The position numbers and the translations under genes are program-made. The notes under the pieces were generated by a model. The model saw nothing but the letters and a program-made list of their open reading frames with translations, was not told where the DNA came from and did not search any database. This document shows positions 45,355 through 52,729 of a DNA stretch of 64,000 nucleotides, piece after piece (positions within the stretch are counted from its first letter, which is position 1; each line of letters opens with the position of its first letter). Origin of the DNA: Bacteroidales bacterium (GTDB lineage Bacteria; Bacteroidota; Bacteroidia; Bacteroidales; UBA932); assembly GCA_024401695.1 (NCBI GenBank), contig JAKSKN010000006.1:1-64000 (forward strand), in the 5' to 3' direction.

Positions 45355-45476
45355 ACGTTTACGATTTTAAGTGTCAGACCTTCCTCCTTCAGACGCTCAT
45401 AGACCTCCTTCTGGTCCTTTTCGTCCTTGCAGATGACAATGACGCCAAACTGCGGCTTGTACTTGTACTCTCCCAT
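45351..45476 (-). CDS. 41-residue phage protein
   Basis: This short gene starts at ATG 45476 (MGEYKYKPQFGVIVICKDEK) and stops at 45351-45353, overlapping the start of the ABC-GNAT gene by four bases (ATGA). The sequence has the beta-alpha pattern PQFGVIVICKD...YERLKEEGLTLKIV, which looks like a small folded unit. The function is unknown. Mu mom is preceded by a small translational activator (com), but this peptide has no zinc-finger cysteines, so only the position is similar. Confidence 0.7.
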   Translation of the reverse strand: MGEYKYKPQFGVIVICKDEKDQKEVYERLKEEGLTLKIVNV

Positions 45477-45542
45477 ATTTCAGATGTTTTGTTTTCACGG
45501 CAAAGTTAACGGACCGGAAATGAGAGAAAGAATAAAACGGTC

Positions 45543-45788
45543 CTAATGAACTGCAGGAGTTTTGCAGTCAGCCTTGAAGCGTTTAACAAGCTGGTAAACC
45601 TTGCGCTCACTGATATGGTATTTCTCCGCAAGAATGGCCACCGCATAGGACACCTTTTCACCGGCATCCACAATGGCCGTGAACTCCCCATACATATCTA
45701 CATACTTGACATCATCGAGGCGGATACCCGCCAAGCGCACCCTATCAAGCAGCTCTTTGTTGAAATTTAGCACTTCGATTACCTTCAT
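45543..45788 (-). CDS. Small helix-turn-helix phage protein
   Basis: The protein is 81 residues from MKVIEVLNFNKELLDRV. An upstream start at 45821 would place the gene inside the structured RNA element. The second half, SYAVAILAEKYHISERKVYQLVKRF, is a convincing helix-turn-helix. It may regulate late or terminal genes. It follows the 118-base structured element, which contains a terminator on this strand, so its expression may be controlled by read-through. Confidence 0.7.
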   Translation of the reverse strand: MKVIEVLNFNKELLDRVRLAGIRLDDVKYVDMYGEFTAIVDAGEKVSYAVAILAEKYHISERKVYQLVKRFKADCKTPAVH

Positions 45789-45813
45789 CTTGCAAAAAAA
45801 CGCTATCTTTGTA

Positions 45814-45931
45814 CATCTCACCTACAATAAAAAACCCACGGAAGCGGAATAGAGGTTTAGGCCTCCAACCGCGCTTCCGTGGCGTTTTTGTAAGTATGTA
45901 GGTGAGATGACTGCTTGCAGGTTGGAGGCCT
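45814..45931 (-). ncRNA. Nested and interlocked inverted repeats: structured leader with terminator, possible pseudoknot
   Basis: Three perfect pairings interlock. Arm A pairs 45814-45826 with 45897-45909 (13 bp, catctcacctaca). Inside it, arm B pairs 45836-45846 with 45872-45882 (11 bp, ccacggaagcg). In the B loop, arm C (45859-45870, aggcctccaacc) pairs with 45920-45931 outside arm A. On the minus strand B is followed by gtttttt, a terminator. C would either form a pseudoknot or compete with it. The element separates the Tad2-like gene from the HTH gene. It could be an attenuator or a stable small RNA. Confidence 0.6.
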
Positions 45932-45949
45932 TTTTTTGCCTCCTCCAGA

Positions 45950-46270
45950 TCAGGCCGTGGCCCAATCTTCAGCAAAGATATCCTCCGCAGAAGGGTTCCA
46001 GCTCGTTGCTGACAGCCTTTCGTGGTCGTTACAGGTGACAATGAGTATCTGATCGTGATACTCCAGATGCCCCTTCATTTCATCCTCCAGACCGATTGTC
46101 GAAAGCAGAACCTTGAGATCCTGCGGAATGCTTGATGCCTTCTGCACGACCTCCGGGCTGATGGTATTCGGGACCTGACGGCAAATCAGCTTGCCGTGGT
46201 ATGCCGGAGTCTGAAACCTTGTGTAGCAACGGCCCTCCTTGAGTCCGTCGATGATTTCCGAGAATTTCAT
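45950..46270 (-). CDS. DUF2829/Tad2-like protein (putative anti-Thoeris)
   Basis: The 106-residue protein starts MKFSEIIDGLKEGRCYTRF, matching the DUF2829 start (helix GLK-x-GK followed by TR). It ends LSATSWNPSAEDIFAEDW, the DUF2829 ending W-x-PS-x-x-D-x-x-AEDW. Tad2, a DUF2829 protein, sequesters the cyclic ADP-ribose signal of the Thoeris defence system. The middle part is longer and less similar than in Tad2, so ligand binding is uncertain. It lies in the accessory part of the phage, 14 bases after the unknown 139-residue gene. Confidence 0.6.
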   Translation of the reverse strand: MKFSEIIDGLKEGRCYTRFQTPAYHGKLICRQVPNTISPEVVQKASSIPQDLKVLLSTIGLEDEMKGHLEYHDQILIVTCNDHERLSATSWNPSAEDIFAEDWATA

Positions 46271-46284
46271 AGCGCGGCCCTCCC

Positions 46285-46704
46285 TTACTCCTCCTCAAGC
46301 CATCCGGTGACCACCTCGATGGCGGCCTGACGGAACGCCTGAAACTCCGCCCATTCCTGAGCATAATCTGCGGCCTTTTCCTCGGACATCTCACCGGCCT
46401 CCAGTCCGGCCAAGGACTGCAGGACCTGAATCTGGTGCGTCTTGATAGCATCCTCCTCCGTCTGGAGGTACCTGGTCCTGATGATGCCGTTGATGAGCTT
46501 ATCCCTGTCAAGGGCATCACACTCGATGAGGGTGCCACCATCGCTCTGATCGCCAGTGTAGGCGAATCCGGGGACGGCCTCCGACTCCTCATCCGGTTTG
46601 TACTGGGCAGGAGCCTCATTGATGTAAACTAAAAAATGCGCTCCGTCGTACTGACTGAAACGCATCCTGTGCGGGTAAACCGCCGTGAAAGTTTGTCTTT
46701 CCAT
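46285..46704 (-). CDS. Phage protein of unknown function
   Basis: The protein is 139 residues and acidic, beginning MERQTFTAVYPHRMRFSQYD. The N-terminal half appears beta-rich. The second half is helical (TEEDAIKTHQIQVLQSLAGL, then EKAADYAQEWAEFQAFRQ), reminiscent of the C-terminal helices of tail-fibre assembly chaperones. It starts one base after the reverse transcriptase gene, so it could serve the DGR or the fibre, but I cannot assign a role. Its length and helical half are also near those of DGR accessory proteins, although the beta-rich start argues against an Avd four-helix bundle. Confidence 0.6.
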   Translation of the reverse strand: MERQTFTAVYPHRMRFSQYDGAHFLVYINEAPAQYKPDEESEAVPGFAYTGDQSDGGTLIECDALDRDKLINGIIRTRYLQTEEDAIKTHQIQVLQSLAGLEAGEMSEEKAADYAQEWAEFQAFRQAAIEVVTGWLEEE

Positions 46705-46705
46705 A

Positions 46706-48301
46706 CTACGTGAATTTGTAAAACTTCTTGTTGCGTTTGTTCACGGCTATCTGTATAACCGTGGGCGCGGGCAGGTCCTCCTTGCTGAACTCCGTTCTGG
46801 TCTGCTCGATGAGCACCTTGGAGCCGGTATAGGAGTAATATTCCTTGCCTTTCTCAACAAGAACGGAATGGCCTTTTTCATCCTTGTACTCTATGTTGTC
46901 TCCCTGCCAGATGTAGCGGATGGCCAGACAGTCCTTCGGGGTTCCGTCGTCGTTCGTTTCCTTGATCGAGGAGATGACCTCGAAGTCCAGAAGGTCCATC
47001 ATCCGGCTTTCCTCCTGAAGGCCGCTTTCCGGGTCGAACAGAAGTTCCTCAAACCGCCTCTGCTGTGAGTGTCCCATGTCGTCAAAAGGACAAAGGCTTT
47101 TGCGCTTGTTGATAGTCGCGCCTAATCTTGGTTTCTTTTCCATTTTGTATTTGCGTATTAAATTGATTGAATTCGCGTGTGTCCATGTGCCGAGGTAGGA
47201 TGAGCAGGCCCGCCGGATCTGTTCGTCAGAAAGGCCCATTTTACGGCCACGGAGGATTTTCCGGATGCCTTTTACCTTGGACTTCTTCCCGACCCTTATA
47301 TGGCCGTCCTCGTATATCCTGTAGCCGACTGCCGGGAGTCCGTCGGTGAGCTTCAGCACCTGCCACTTCGGATTGAGCGGCAAATGCAGCTCGCCTCCGA
47401 GATAAAGGCCGATCCACTCGAGAAGGAGGTGAAGGAATGTCTTATCCTCATGCAGGATGAAACCGTTATCCATAAACCTGTAGTAATAATCAATTCCCCT
47501 GCGAACATACCCGGTGAACTTTTCAATGAGGTATTGAACGCCTTTTGAAAGGTCTTCAAAGTCCTCCGGGGTCTTGGCCGTCAACCTCTTTTCCTCCGCA
47601 TACCTCTCCGCATACTTCTGCACCAGGGCTTCATCCTTACCAAGGCCGAACAGCCGCCGCAGGTCGTGGTCGAAGTAGCACAGCGACATATTGGCAATGA
47701 TGGTGGATATCTTCAGACCAATCGGAACCCCCGTCGGATTCACCTTATCACCGTTGCCCATCGGGGTGCCAATGCTGCTGTCTATTATCTCATCGATGTG
47801 ATGAAGCAGCAGCGGGTCCTTTATCTTCCTTCGGATATTCTGTTTAGGAAGCCACAGCGGGATATTGGCATACATCTTCGATATGTCAAAGGTCAGGGCG
47901 TAAGCAAGTCTGCCGTGAGACAGATATATGTCCGTACTGATCTTCTTTATCATCTGATGCTGACCTCTCCCTATGATACAGGCGTAGGAGTGTCCGTCTA
48001 ATGTCCTGTTCAGGATTGGTTCGGAAGGAAGAAGTATGCCCCAGTCAAAGACGTGCTCCGGGTACTCGAGCATTGAAAGGAACCGCTCCTTCGGCTCATA
48101 GATTGTCTTGTATGTATAATGAAACTTGTGGCCGTCGGTCGAGGCAAAACGCGAAGAGAGGCCCGAAAGATTCCCGTCCAGATCTGAACGGAAGTTCTTG
48201 ACCTCTCTCCGTTTTCGCTTGCGCTTTGATGCGTGTTCCTCCGCATCGCGCCAATTCTGTTCTGTCTGTATGAGTTCAGACAGATGGCCGTGAGCCTTCA
48301 T
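46706..48301 (-). CDS. Reverse transcriptase of a diversity-generating retroelement
   Basis: The 531-residue protein copies the TR RNA into mutagenised cDNA that replaces the VR. RT fingers/palm spans about 60-350. The first catalytic Asp is in YALTFDISKMYANIP (about 138) and motif 4 reads GVPIGLKISTIIANMSL (about 189). The catalytic box reads YYRFMDNGFIL (about 277), and VGYRIYEDGHIRVG follows. Two points are odd. The box is FMDN instead of YxDD, and motif 4 has ST where DGR enzymes usually have SQ. A C-terminal extension of about 150 residues follows the thumb. TR lies 173 bases upstream and the diversified gene just beyond. Confidence 0.9.
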   Translation of the reverse strand: MKAHGHLSELIQTEQNWRDAEEHASKRKRKRREVKNFRSDLDGNLSGLSSRFASTDGHKFHYTYKTIYEPKERFLSMLEYPEHVFDWGILLPSEPILNRTLDGHSYACIIGRGQHQMIKKISTDIYLSHGRLAYALTFDISKMYANIPLWLPKQNIRRKIKDPLLLHHIDEIIDSSIGTPMGNGDKVNPTGVPIGLKISTIIANMSLCYFDHDLRRLFGLGKDEALVQKYAERYAEEKRLTAKTPEDFEDLSKGVQYLIEKFTGYVRRGIDYYYRFMDNGFILHEDKTFLHLLLEWIGLYLGGELHLPLNPKWQVLKLTDGLPAVGYRIYEDGHIRVGKKSKVKGIRKILRGRKMGLSDEQIRRACSSYLGTWTHANSINLIRKYKMEKKPRLGATINKRKSLCPFDDMGHSQQRRFEELLFDPESGLQEESRMMDLLDFEVISSIKETNDDGTPKDCLAIRYIWQGDNIEYKDEKGHSVLVEKGKEYYSYTGSKVLIEQTRTEFSKEDLPAPTVIQIAVNKRNKKFYKFT

Positions 48302-48474
48302 CGTGTCATAAGTGTCTATGAGTGTTCAAGTGTCTGTCTGCTTTTCTTTCTCACAAGCGCCGTCGAATCATTCCTGACCTACCAGAACTTGCTTGACTGT
48401 GTATGTTCCAGCAAGAGCCGAGGCTTTGCACCCAAAAGAGGCCAGCTGCAAACAACTTCTGACCCCCAAGTAGT

Positions 48475-48593
48475 GAGGCGACGACAGGTTCGCATTGGCA
48501 TTCGAGGGGGCATTGTTACCGTTGAAGTACGCCAAGCCATCATTGTCACCATTGTTAGCATTGCCAGAGCCAAGAGGAGACCGGAAACCAGAA
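48475..48593 (-). repeat. DGR template repeat (TR)
   Basis: These 119 bp match 48916-49034 at 109 positions. All ten mismatches are at T on the plus strand, i.e. A in the TR RNA. TR has 23 such positions and 96 others, and none of the 96 differ. It is rich in AAC/AAT codons when read in the VR frame, so it is built to be mutable. It lies in non-coding DNA between the target gene and the RT. Confidence 0.97.
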
Positions 48594-48673
48594 CCTACCG
48601 CCTAAGGATGTAAGCCCATCCTTTCGGATGCCCAAAGGTACACATTTTCCACTAAACCCAAAAACTCAAATAT

Positions 48674-48694
48674 AAAAAACCGCCTTACGGCGGT
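48674..48694 (-). terminator. Hairpin with T-run between target gene and TR
   Basis: On the minus strand accgcc (48694-48689) and ggcggt (48684-48679) flank a four-base loop and are followed by a T-run (48679-48674). An overlapping alternative stem cggtgta/tacaccg lies at 48691-48710. It may end the target mRNA and set TR-RT apart as a separate unit. Confidence 0.6.
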
Positions 48695-48797
48695 GTATCG
48701 GTTTACACCGCCAAGGCCGGTTCCCCTACAAAACGGAAAAGAAACAATATTTCAAAGAGCGTATTGGCACTCCTTACGTCGTGCCGGGTTCTTGCTC

Positions 48798-48813
48798 GAC
48801 TGCTGACGCAGTC
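48798..48813. repeat. Short hairpin downstream of the variable repeat
   Basis: gactgc and gcagtc are separated by four bases (tgac). A GC-containing stem with a four-base loop past the VR is what DGR target hairpins look like, though it is about 100 bases from the VR end and has only six pairs. Confidence 0.35.
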
Positions 48814-48835
48814 TGCGCCGGTTTCTTTGGGAGCG

Positions 48836-48924
48836 CGTCGCCTCTCCCTCCGAATGACCGCTTTAGTCAGAATAGACCTTTCCCCTCGGATCGAAGTCTT
48901 CCGCACATTCGCAGAGAGGCGACG
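48836..48924. repeat. 11-bp inverted repeat spanning the VR 3' end
   Basis: cgtcgcctctc (48836-48846) is the exact complement of gagaggcgacg (48914-48924). The right arm includes the final nine bases of the VR, and the left arm lies just past the target gene stop. The arms enclose the last 50 coding bases after the VR. It could mark the initiation-of-mutagenic-homing site. Confidence 0.5.
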
Positions 48925-50293
48925 ACAGGTACGCATTGGCATACGAGGGGGCATAGCTACCGCTGAAGTACGCCAAGCCATCACTGTCACCAAAGTAAGC
49001 ATAGCCAGAGCCAAGAGGAGACCGGAAACCAGAAGTGTCGACATCACGATATGCGCCGTCAGCGTAATATGTGGATGAGGTTGCGCCCAGAACCGAAGGC
49101 ATACCGGCAAGGCCAGTGAAATTCAATTCCTTCACGTATTCCCACCCTGCAGCTGAAGCAGCCGCGAGGCCGCCGACATCAAACATATTGGCCGTGTCCT
49201 GATAGTTCCAGACGGTAAGAGAAGATTTCGCCACAAAAAACTTGTAGGATCCGTCGGTTTGCTTCACACCGATGATGCGGTTCTTGCCGCGCAGCAAGTG
49301 GCCGTATAGATTCTTTAGGCCGAAGAACACCGGTATCGGGGCCGTATAGTGAGTGCTTCCGTCCGCCTTAAGGACGTTGAAGTTCACAACGCACACGCCG
49401 TCACCGGCTGAAACCGCTGCGCTTGTCGGAATGACGGGATAATAACCGTTGAAGGCCTCCCAACTACCAAGCCCGGAAACACCGCCGCCGAGACCGCCTT
49501 GATAGAGGCCGTTCGCGTCCTTGTTGGCATTGTATGATGCCTGGCAGTGCTTTGTGCCCATAATCAGGTAAAACAGCACGCTGATGGCCGTCTCAATCCA
49601 GTACCAGCCCGCGCCCCATCCTGCGCCACGGTTGGCCGCCTTCGCTTCAAAGGTTGAGGTGCCCATATTCGTGGCCGGGTAACCGAGCTGTGAAAGGATG
49701 CTCGAGTGTGCGGTATCGCTTGAAATGGCAGATCCGTTGCCTCCCCGGTACCGGGCATCCGAACTGATGAGGGAACAGAGCTTATCGCCGGTGCGGTCCA
49801 TAACACCCGCGCCGAGAGCGGACGTTGATGCCACCGGAACCCTGTAGTTCAAGCGTCCCGGAATAGGCTTGAGACCGGCGGCGACATATTCATAATTGCC
49901 CTCCCTCCAGATGGCAATGTAGAACGGAGTCCTCCATCCGAACTGATACTGTCCCATTGATCCGTCAAGTGCTGCGGTCGTGCCGTCCGCAAACTTGTAG
50001 TGGTTCGTAGGATCAAGTTTCTTTCTGTTGTGGGCATCGTCCACAAGATAGCAGCCGAGGCCGAGCAATGACGGCAGTTGCTTGAGATACTCCACGCTGC
50101 CGACGACTTCGCCGACCGGCGTTGAGTTGTTAAGGTTCCATCTGCGGCAAGCATAAGCGTTACCGCTGAGCATTCGAGCCGGGAAGAATCCATACTGTCC
50201 GGCTGCTCCGTTCTTTCCAAAGAGAAGGTCATCCTCCCCAACGGATCCGAAGCTGTGTGCCGCCAAAAGGGCATCTAATTCTTGTTTCTCCAT
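48863..50293 (-). CDS. DGR-diversified tail-fibre/receptor-binding protein
   Basis: The 476-residue protein has its last 60 residues carrying the variable repeat (FRSPLGSGYAYFGDSDGLAY, then GSYAPSYANAYLSSPL), a C-type-lectin-like DGR target pattern. The N-terminal part contains GQYGFFPARMLSGNAYACRR and a central glycine-rich segment (GGLGGGVSGLGSW). Most variable sites now encode Tyr, Ser or Phe, a mix often found in binding surfaces. It follows fibre genes in the tail operon, 21 bases after the preceding one, and so probably sits at the tail tip and contacts the host receptor. Confidence 0.9.
   Translation of the reverse strand: MEKQELDALLAAHSFGSVGEDDLLFGKNGAAGQYGFFPARMLSGNAYACRRWNLNNSTPVGEVVGSVEYLKQLPSLLGLGCYLVDDAHNRKKLDPTNHYKFADGTTAALDGSMGQYQFGWRTPFYIAIWREGNYEYVAAGLKPIPGRLNYRVPVASTSALGAGVMDRTGDKLCSLISSDARYRGGNGSAISSDTAHSSILSQLGYPATNMGTSTFEAKAANRGAGWGAGWYWIETAISVLFYLIMGTKHCQASYNANKDANGLYQGGLGGGVSGLGSWEAFNGYYPVIPTSAAVSAGDGVCVVNFNVLKADGSTHYTAPIPVFFGLKNLYGHLLRGKNRIIGVKQTDGSYKFFVAKSSLTVWNYQDTANMFDVGGLAAASAAGWEYVKELNFTGLAGMPSVLGATSSTYYADGAYRDVDTSGFRSPLGSGYAYFGDSDGLAYFSGSYAPSYANAYLSSPLCECAEDFDPRGKVYSD
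48916..49034 (-). repeat. DGR variable repeat (VR)
   Basis: This is the 119-bp counterpart of TR within the target gene, ending 50 bases before the stop. Relative to TR the coding strand shows seven A-to-T and three A-to-G changes and no others, altering nine of ten Asn codons (Asn to Tyr five times, Ser three times, Phe once). Confidence 0.97.
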
Positions 50294-50314
50294 AATCTTT
50301 ATAAATAAAACGTT

Positions 50315-51463
50315 TTACCATGCGCGGGGATACTTGTATTGTATCCAAGCCCCGTAATAAGTATTATTGCCAATTGTTCGAGTCAATTCCGGTACCCATA
50401 CAAATTCACAGCTACGGTTGGGCGTGCTATCATCAAGGGTATTCCCCGGCGCGATTGTATCGTTTTCATCACAGATAATACATGGCCTTGAATATCGGTA
50501 TGTATTACCGCTTGGGGTATAGCAATAGCCTGCCGAAAACTTTACTTTTGCGCCCAGCCATTTAATTCTGATAACATGGCCGCTATCATATAACTGCATT
50601 GTGGGCAATGTGATATTGCACTCTTGCGTATTGATACATATAACGTGACCGTCATCCCTTCCCAATGTCTTGCTCGTTACGTTGGAATTGATAATCGTAT
50701 TCCTAAGGGCGAGGCCAGTAAGTGTTCCTCCGTCTATTTGGATAGCCCGATTTTCACCGCCATTACGCGCAGAAACCAGCACTCCATAGTTTACGCCTAA
50801 TCCCCACATATCGTCATTATCGTGGTTCTCAAAGCGAGCAACCGCCCGGGCCCCGCTGGAGGCTGGTAATACATTGCCTCCAACACCGGCAAACGCACCT
50901 TGTTGATCATTCCGGAATATGATATAGGCGTCATTGTTAAATGGATCGTTCGTTAGTCCGTTGCCGCTAATCTTAAAGCCGGCTATCTGGGTTTGAGAGG
51001 CGACAATACGCCCTGCGAATTCACCATCAATGGCCTTAACTGTCCCTTCCTTTGTGACTTGGAACTTTCCATTACTTGTCTTTATTGAGCCATCCGCGGC
51101 CAATTCTATGCTCCCCGATGTGTGCTTTATCACTCCCTCATCCATTATCCAACCGCTCCTTCCGGAGCCGAGGAGCAGGACCTTTGAGGATATGCCGGTC
51201 CAAGATGGCACAAGCCTCCAGTGGGTGGTATCGCCGGAGTTCACAAGAATATACGGTGTCTCACCGGCCACGCTGGTATGGGTACCGACGCACTCATACA
51301 TATAGCCGTCGAAATACGCAAAGTCAAGGCTATCTTCCCCGGCCGCCCCCTCAAGGTAGCGAACTCCGGGAGCCCATACACTCTGCCGGGTGTGTGGCCC
51401 CTTCTCGCCCTTTTCGGGCTCACGCTTATAGGATATCCTTGTTGACTGTTTCACCCGTGTCAT
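50315..51463 (-). CDS. Phage tail fibre / appendage protein
   Basis: The 382-residue protein has a glycine- and asparagine-rich beta pattern. The opening KREPEKGEKGPHTRQSVWAP includes a collagen-like GEKG element, followed by GVRYLEGAAGEDSLDFAYFDG. The middle stretch (GSIELAADGSIKTSNGKFQV) resembles repeats of fibre shafts. No enzymatic motif is seen. It starts one base after the Ig-like protein upstream and precedes the diversified gene by 21 bases, so it may be the shaft or anchor that carries the variable receptor-binding protein. Confidence 0.7.
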   Translation of the reverse strand: MTRVKQSTRISYKREPEKGEKGPHTRQSVWAPGVRYLEGAAGEDSLDFAYFDGYMYECVGTHTSVAGETPYILVNSGDTTHWRLVPSWTGISSKVLLLGSGRSGWIMDEGVIKHTSGSIELAADGSIKTSNGKFQVTKEGTVKAIDGEFAGRIVASQTQIAGFKISGNGLTNDPFNNDAYIIFRNDQQGAFAGVGGNVLPASSGARAVARFENHDNDDMWGLGVNYGVLVSARNGGENRAIQIDGGTLTGLALRNTIINSNVTSKTLGRDDGHVICINTQECNITLPTMQLYDSGHVIRIKWLGAKVKFSAGYCYTPSGNTYRYSRPCIICDENDTIAPGNTLDDSTPNRSCEFVWVPELTRTIGNNTYYGAWIQYKYPRAW

Positions 51464-51464
51464 A

Positions 51465-52505
51465 CTATGCCGAAATTATCAGGGTCAAATCGCCATCGGC
51501 TTCCTGTGCGTGATCCAGCAGGACGGAGAATGTCTGTGCATTGTCCTGCGAAGCAATCTCATCGCCCGCAGAGTTGGTCAGAAGGAAGTTGAAGCGTGTA
51601 AAACTGTTATCCTGCTGCTGTGTGCTGCGCTTGTACACCTTCGGACGGTAAACGATAAGCGGTTGCGCCGAGCTCAATTCCTCCGGAACGGGGTTTCCGG
51701 CCTGGTTTGTCGGGTTAGGGTAAAGAACGAGGATATCGGTCTCATCCACAACCTCCATAACCGCGCTGGCCGTCTTGCCTCCGGACGTGACAACACATTT
51801 ATACAGTTCCGAGCTGTTGACATCGGAGGCTGCAATCGTGATTGACTGCGTAGTCTTGTTGAGACTTACCCAGCCGTCCACACCGGCACTGACATTCATC
51901 TTGTACCAGGCATAGGAAACGCCAGAGGATTTCTCGGTACCACCAACCAGAAGGTGAGCCGTTGCCGTCAGCGAGTTCGTGCTATCGTCAATTACACCCC
52001 CATTGTTGATAGATATGTAGGCCAGATATGCCTCTCCGTCCGTCTGCTCGATTGAGACCTCTATCGATGCAGATACGACCGCCGCGAAACCGGTGTTGAC
52101 GGTCCCTCGGAATTCTATCGTATCGGAGTCTATGTTACTGGAGGAAGCGAGGTCCTTCAGTATCGTCAAGGTCGGGACCGCGAAGCCGTCTATTGTCTTT
52201 ACCTCGCTCTTGAATGTCCCTGCGGCCACTCCTCCCATGGACTGGGACAAACCGCTTGAGAATTGGATTTCCACGCCGTTGTAATACCATTTCATTCCGC
52301 TGGTCTGCGGAGCGACTCTGGACGCATGCAGGGAGCTGCGCACAACTGGGTAAATACAAGGTTTGTTTGTGGCGAACGCCGGTGAAACGGTACCGGCCCC
52401 GTTTGTTACGAACTGCTTCAGCGGGAATGTGCTGCGCAGAGAGCATGTCAGGCTGTCGCCCTGCTTGACATAGTGAATTGTTGTTTGTCCTTTTACCTCG
52501 CTCAT
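51465..52505 (-). CDS. Phage tail-associated protein with Ig-like domains
   Basis: The protein is 346 residues and mostly beta strand. It has an Ig-like block near residues 160-260 (LLVGGTEKSSGVSYAWYKMN, SELYKCVVTSGGKTASAVM), typical of surface-exposed phage Ig-like domains that bind carbohydrate weakly. The start MSEVKGQTTIHYVKQGDSLT suggests an N-terminal strand-exchange or attachment domain. It lies in the fibre operon, two bases after the 73-residue gene. The assignment rests on fold impression and context. Confidence 0.65.
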   Translation of the reverse strand: MSEVKGQTTIHYVKQGDSLTCSLRSTFPLKQFVTNGAGTVSPAFATNKPCIYPVVRSSLHASRVAPQTSGMKWYYNGVEIQFSSGLSQSMGGVAAGTFKSEVKTIDGFAVPTLTILKDLASSSNIDSDTIEFRGTVNTGFAAVVSASIEVSIEQTDGEAYLAYISINNGGVIDDSTNSLTATAHLLVGGTEKSSGVSYAWYKMNVSAGVDGWVSLNKTTQSITIAASDVNSSELYKCVVTSGGKTASAVMEVVDETDILVLYPNPTNQAGNPVPEELSSAQPLIVYRPKVYKRSTQQQDNSFTRFNFLLTNSAGDEIASQDNAQTFSVLLDHAQEADGDLTLIISA

Positions 52506-52507
52506 GA

Positions 52508-52729
52508 CTATTCTGTTTTTTGAAGTTCAACCTTCGCCTCGAGTGCGGTCAGCGGAGTACCGTCGAGCCGTTCAACCTTATCAAGGAAAGAGTCCACAAC
52601 ATCACCATAGGTGAGCAGGTCGCTTTCGTTGATGATATATTCCCCGGAAACAGTCTGCCTCCGGATCTTCTCAAGCCCGAGCTCCATTGCTGCCCCGGCT
52701 GGAATTTTTGCGTACTGATATCGTTTCAT
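52508..52729 (-). CDS. Small phage structural-operon protein
   Basis: The protein is 73 residues, beginning MKRYQYAKIPAGAAMELGLE and ending in a charged helix (LTALEAKVELQKTE). The function is unknown. Its start overlaps the stop of the upstream gene by four bases (ATGA). It probably serves as a small assembly or baseplate component. Confidence 0.65.
   Translation of the reverse strand: MKRYQYAKIPAGAAMELGLEKIRRQTVSGEYIINESDLLTYGDVVDSFLDKVERLDGTPLTALEAKVELQKTE

Noticed and set aside
45351..45476. Com-like zinc-finger activator upstream of the GNAT gene
   Set aside because: The peptide has only one cysteine, so the Mu Com zinc finger is excluded. Only the position is similar.
48233..48613. 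Plus-strand open frame across the TR
   Set aside because: It is a shadow of the TR and RT start. TR identity with VR explains the sequence, and no start signal or family is seen.
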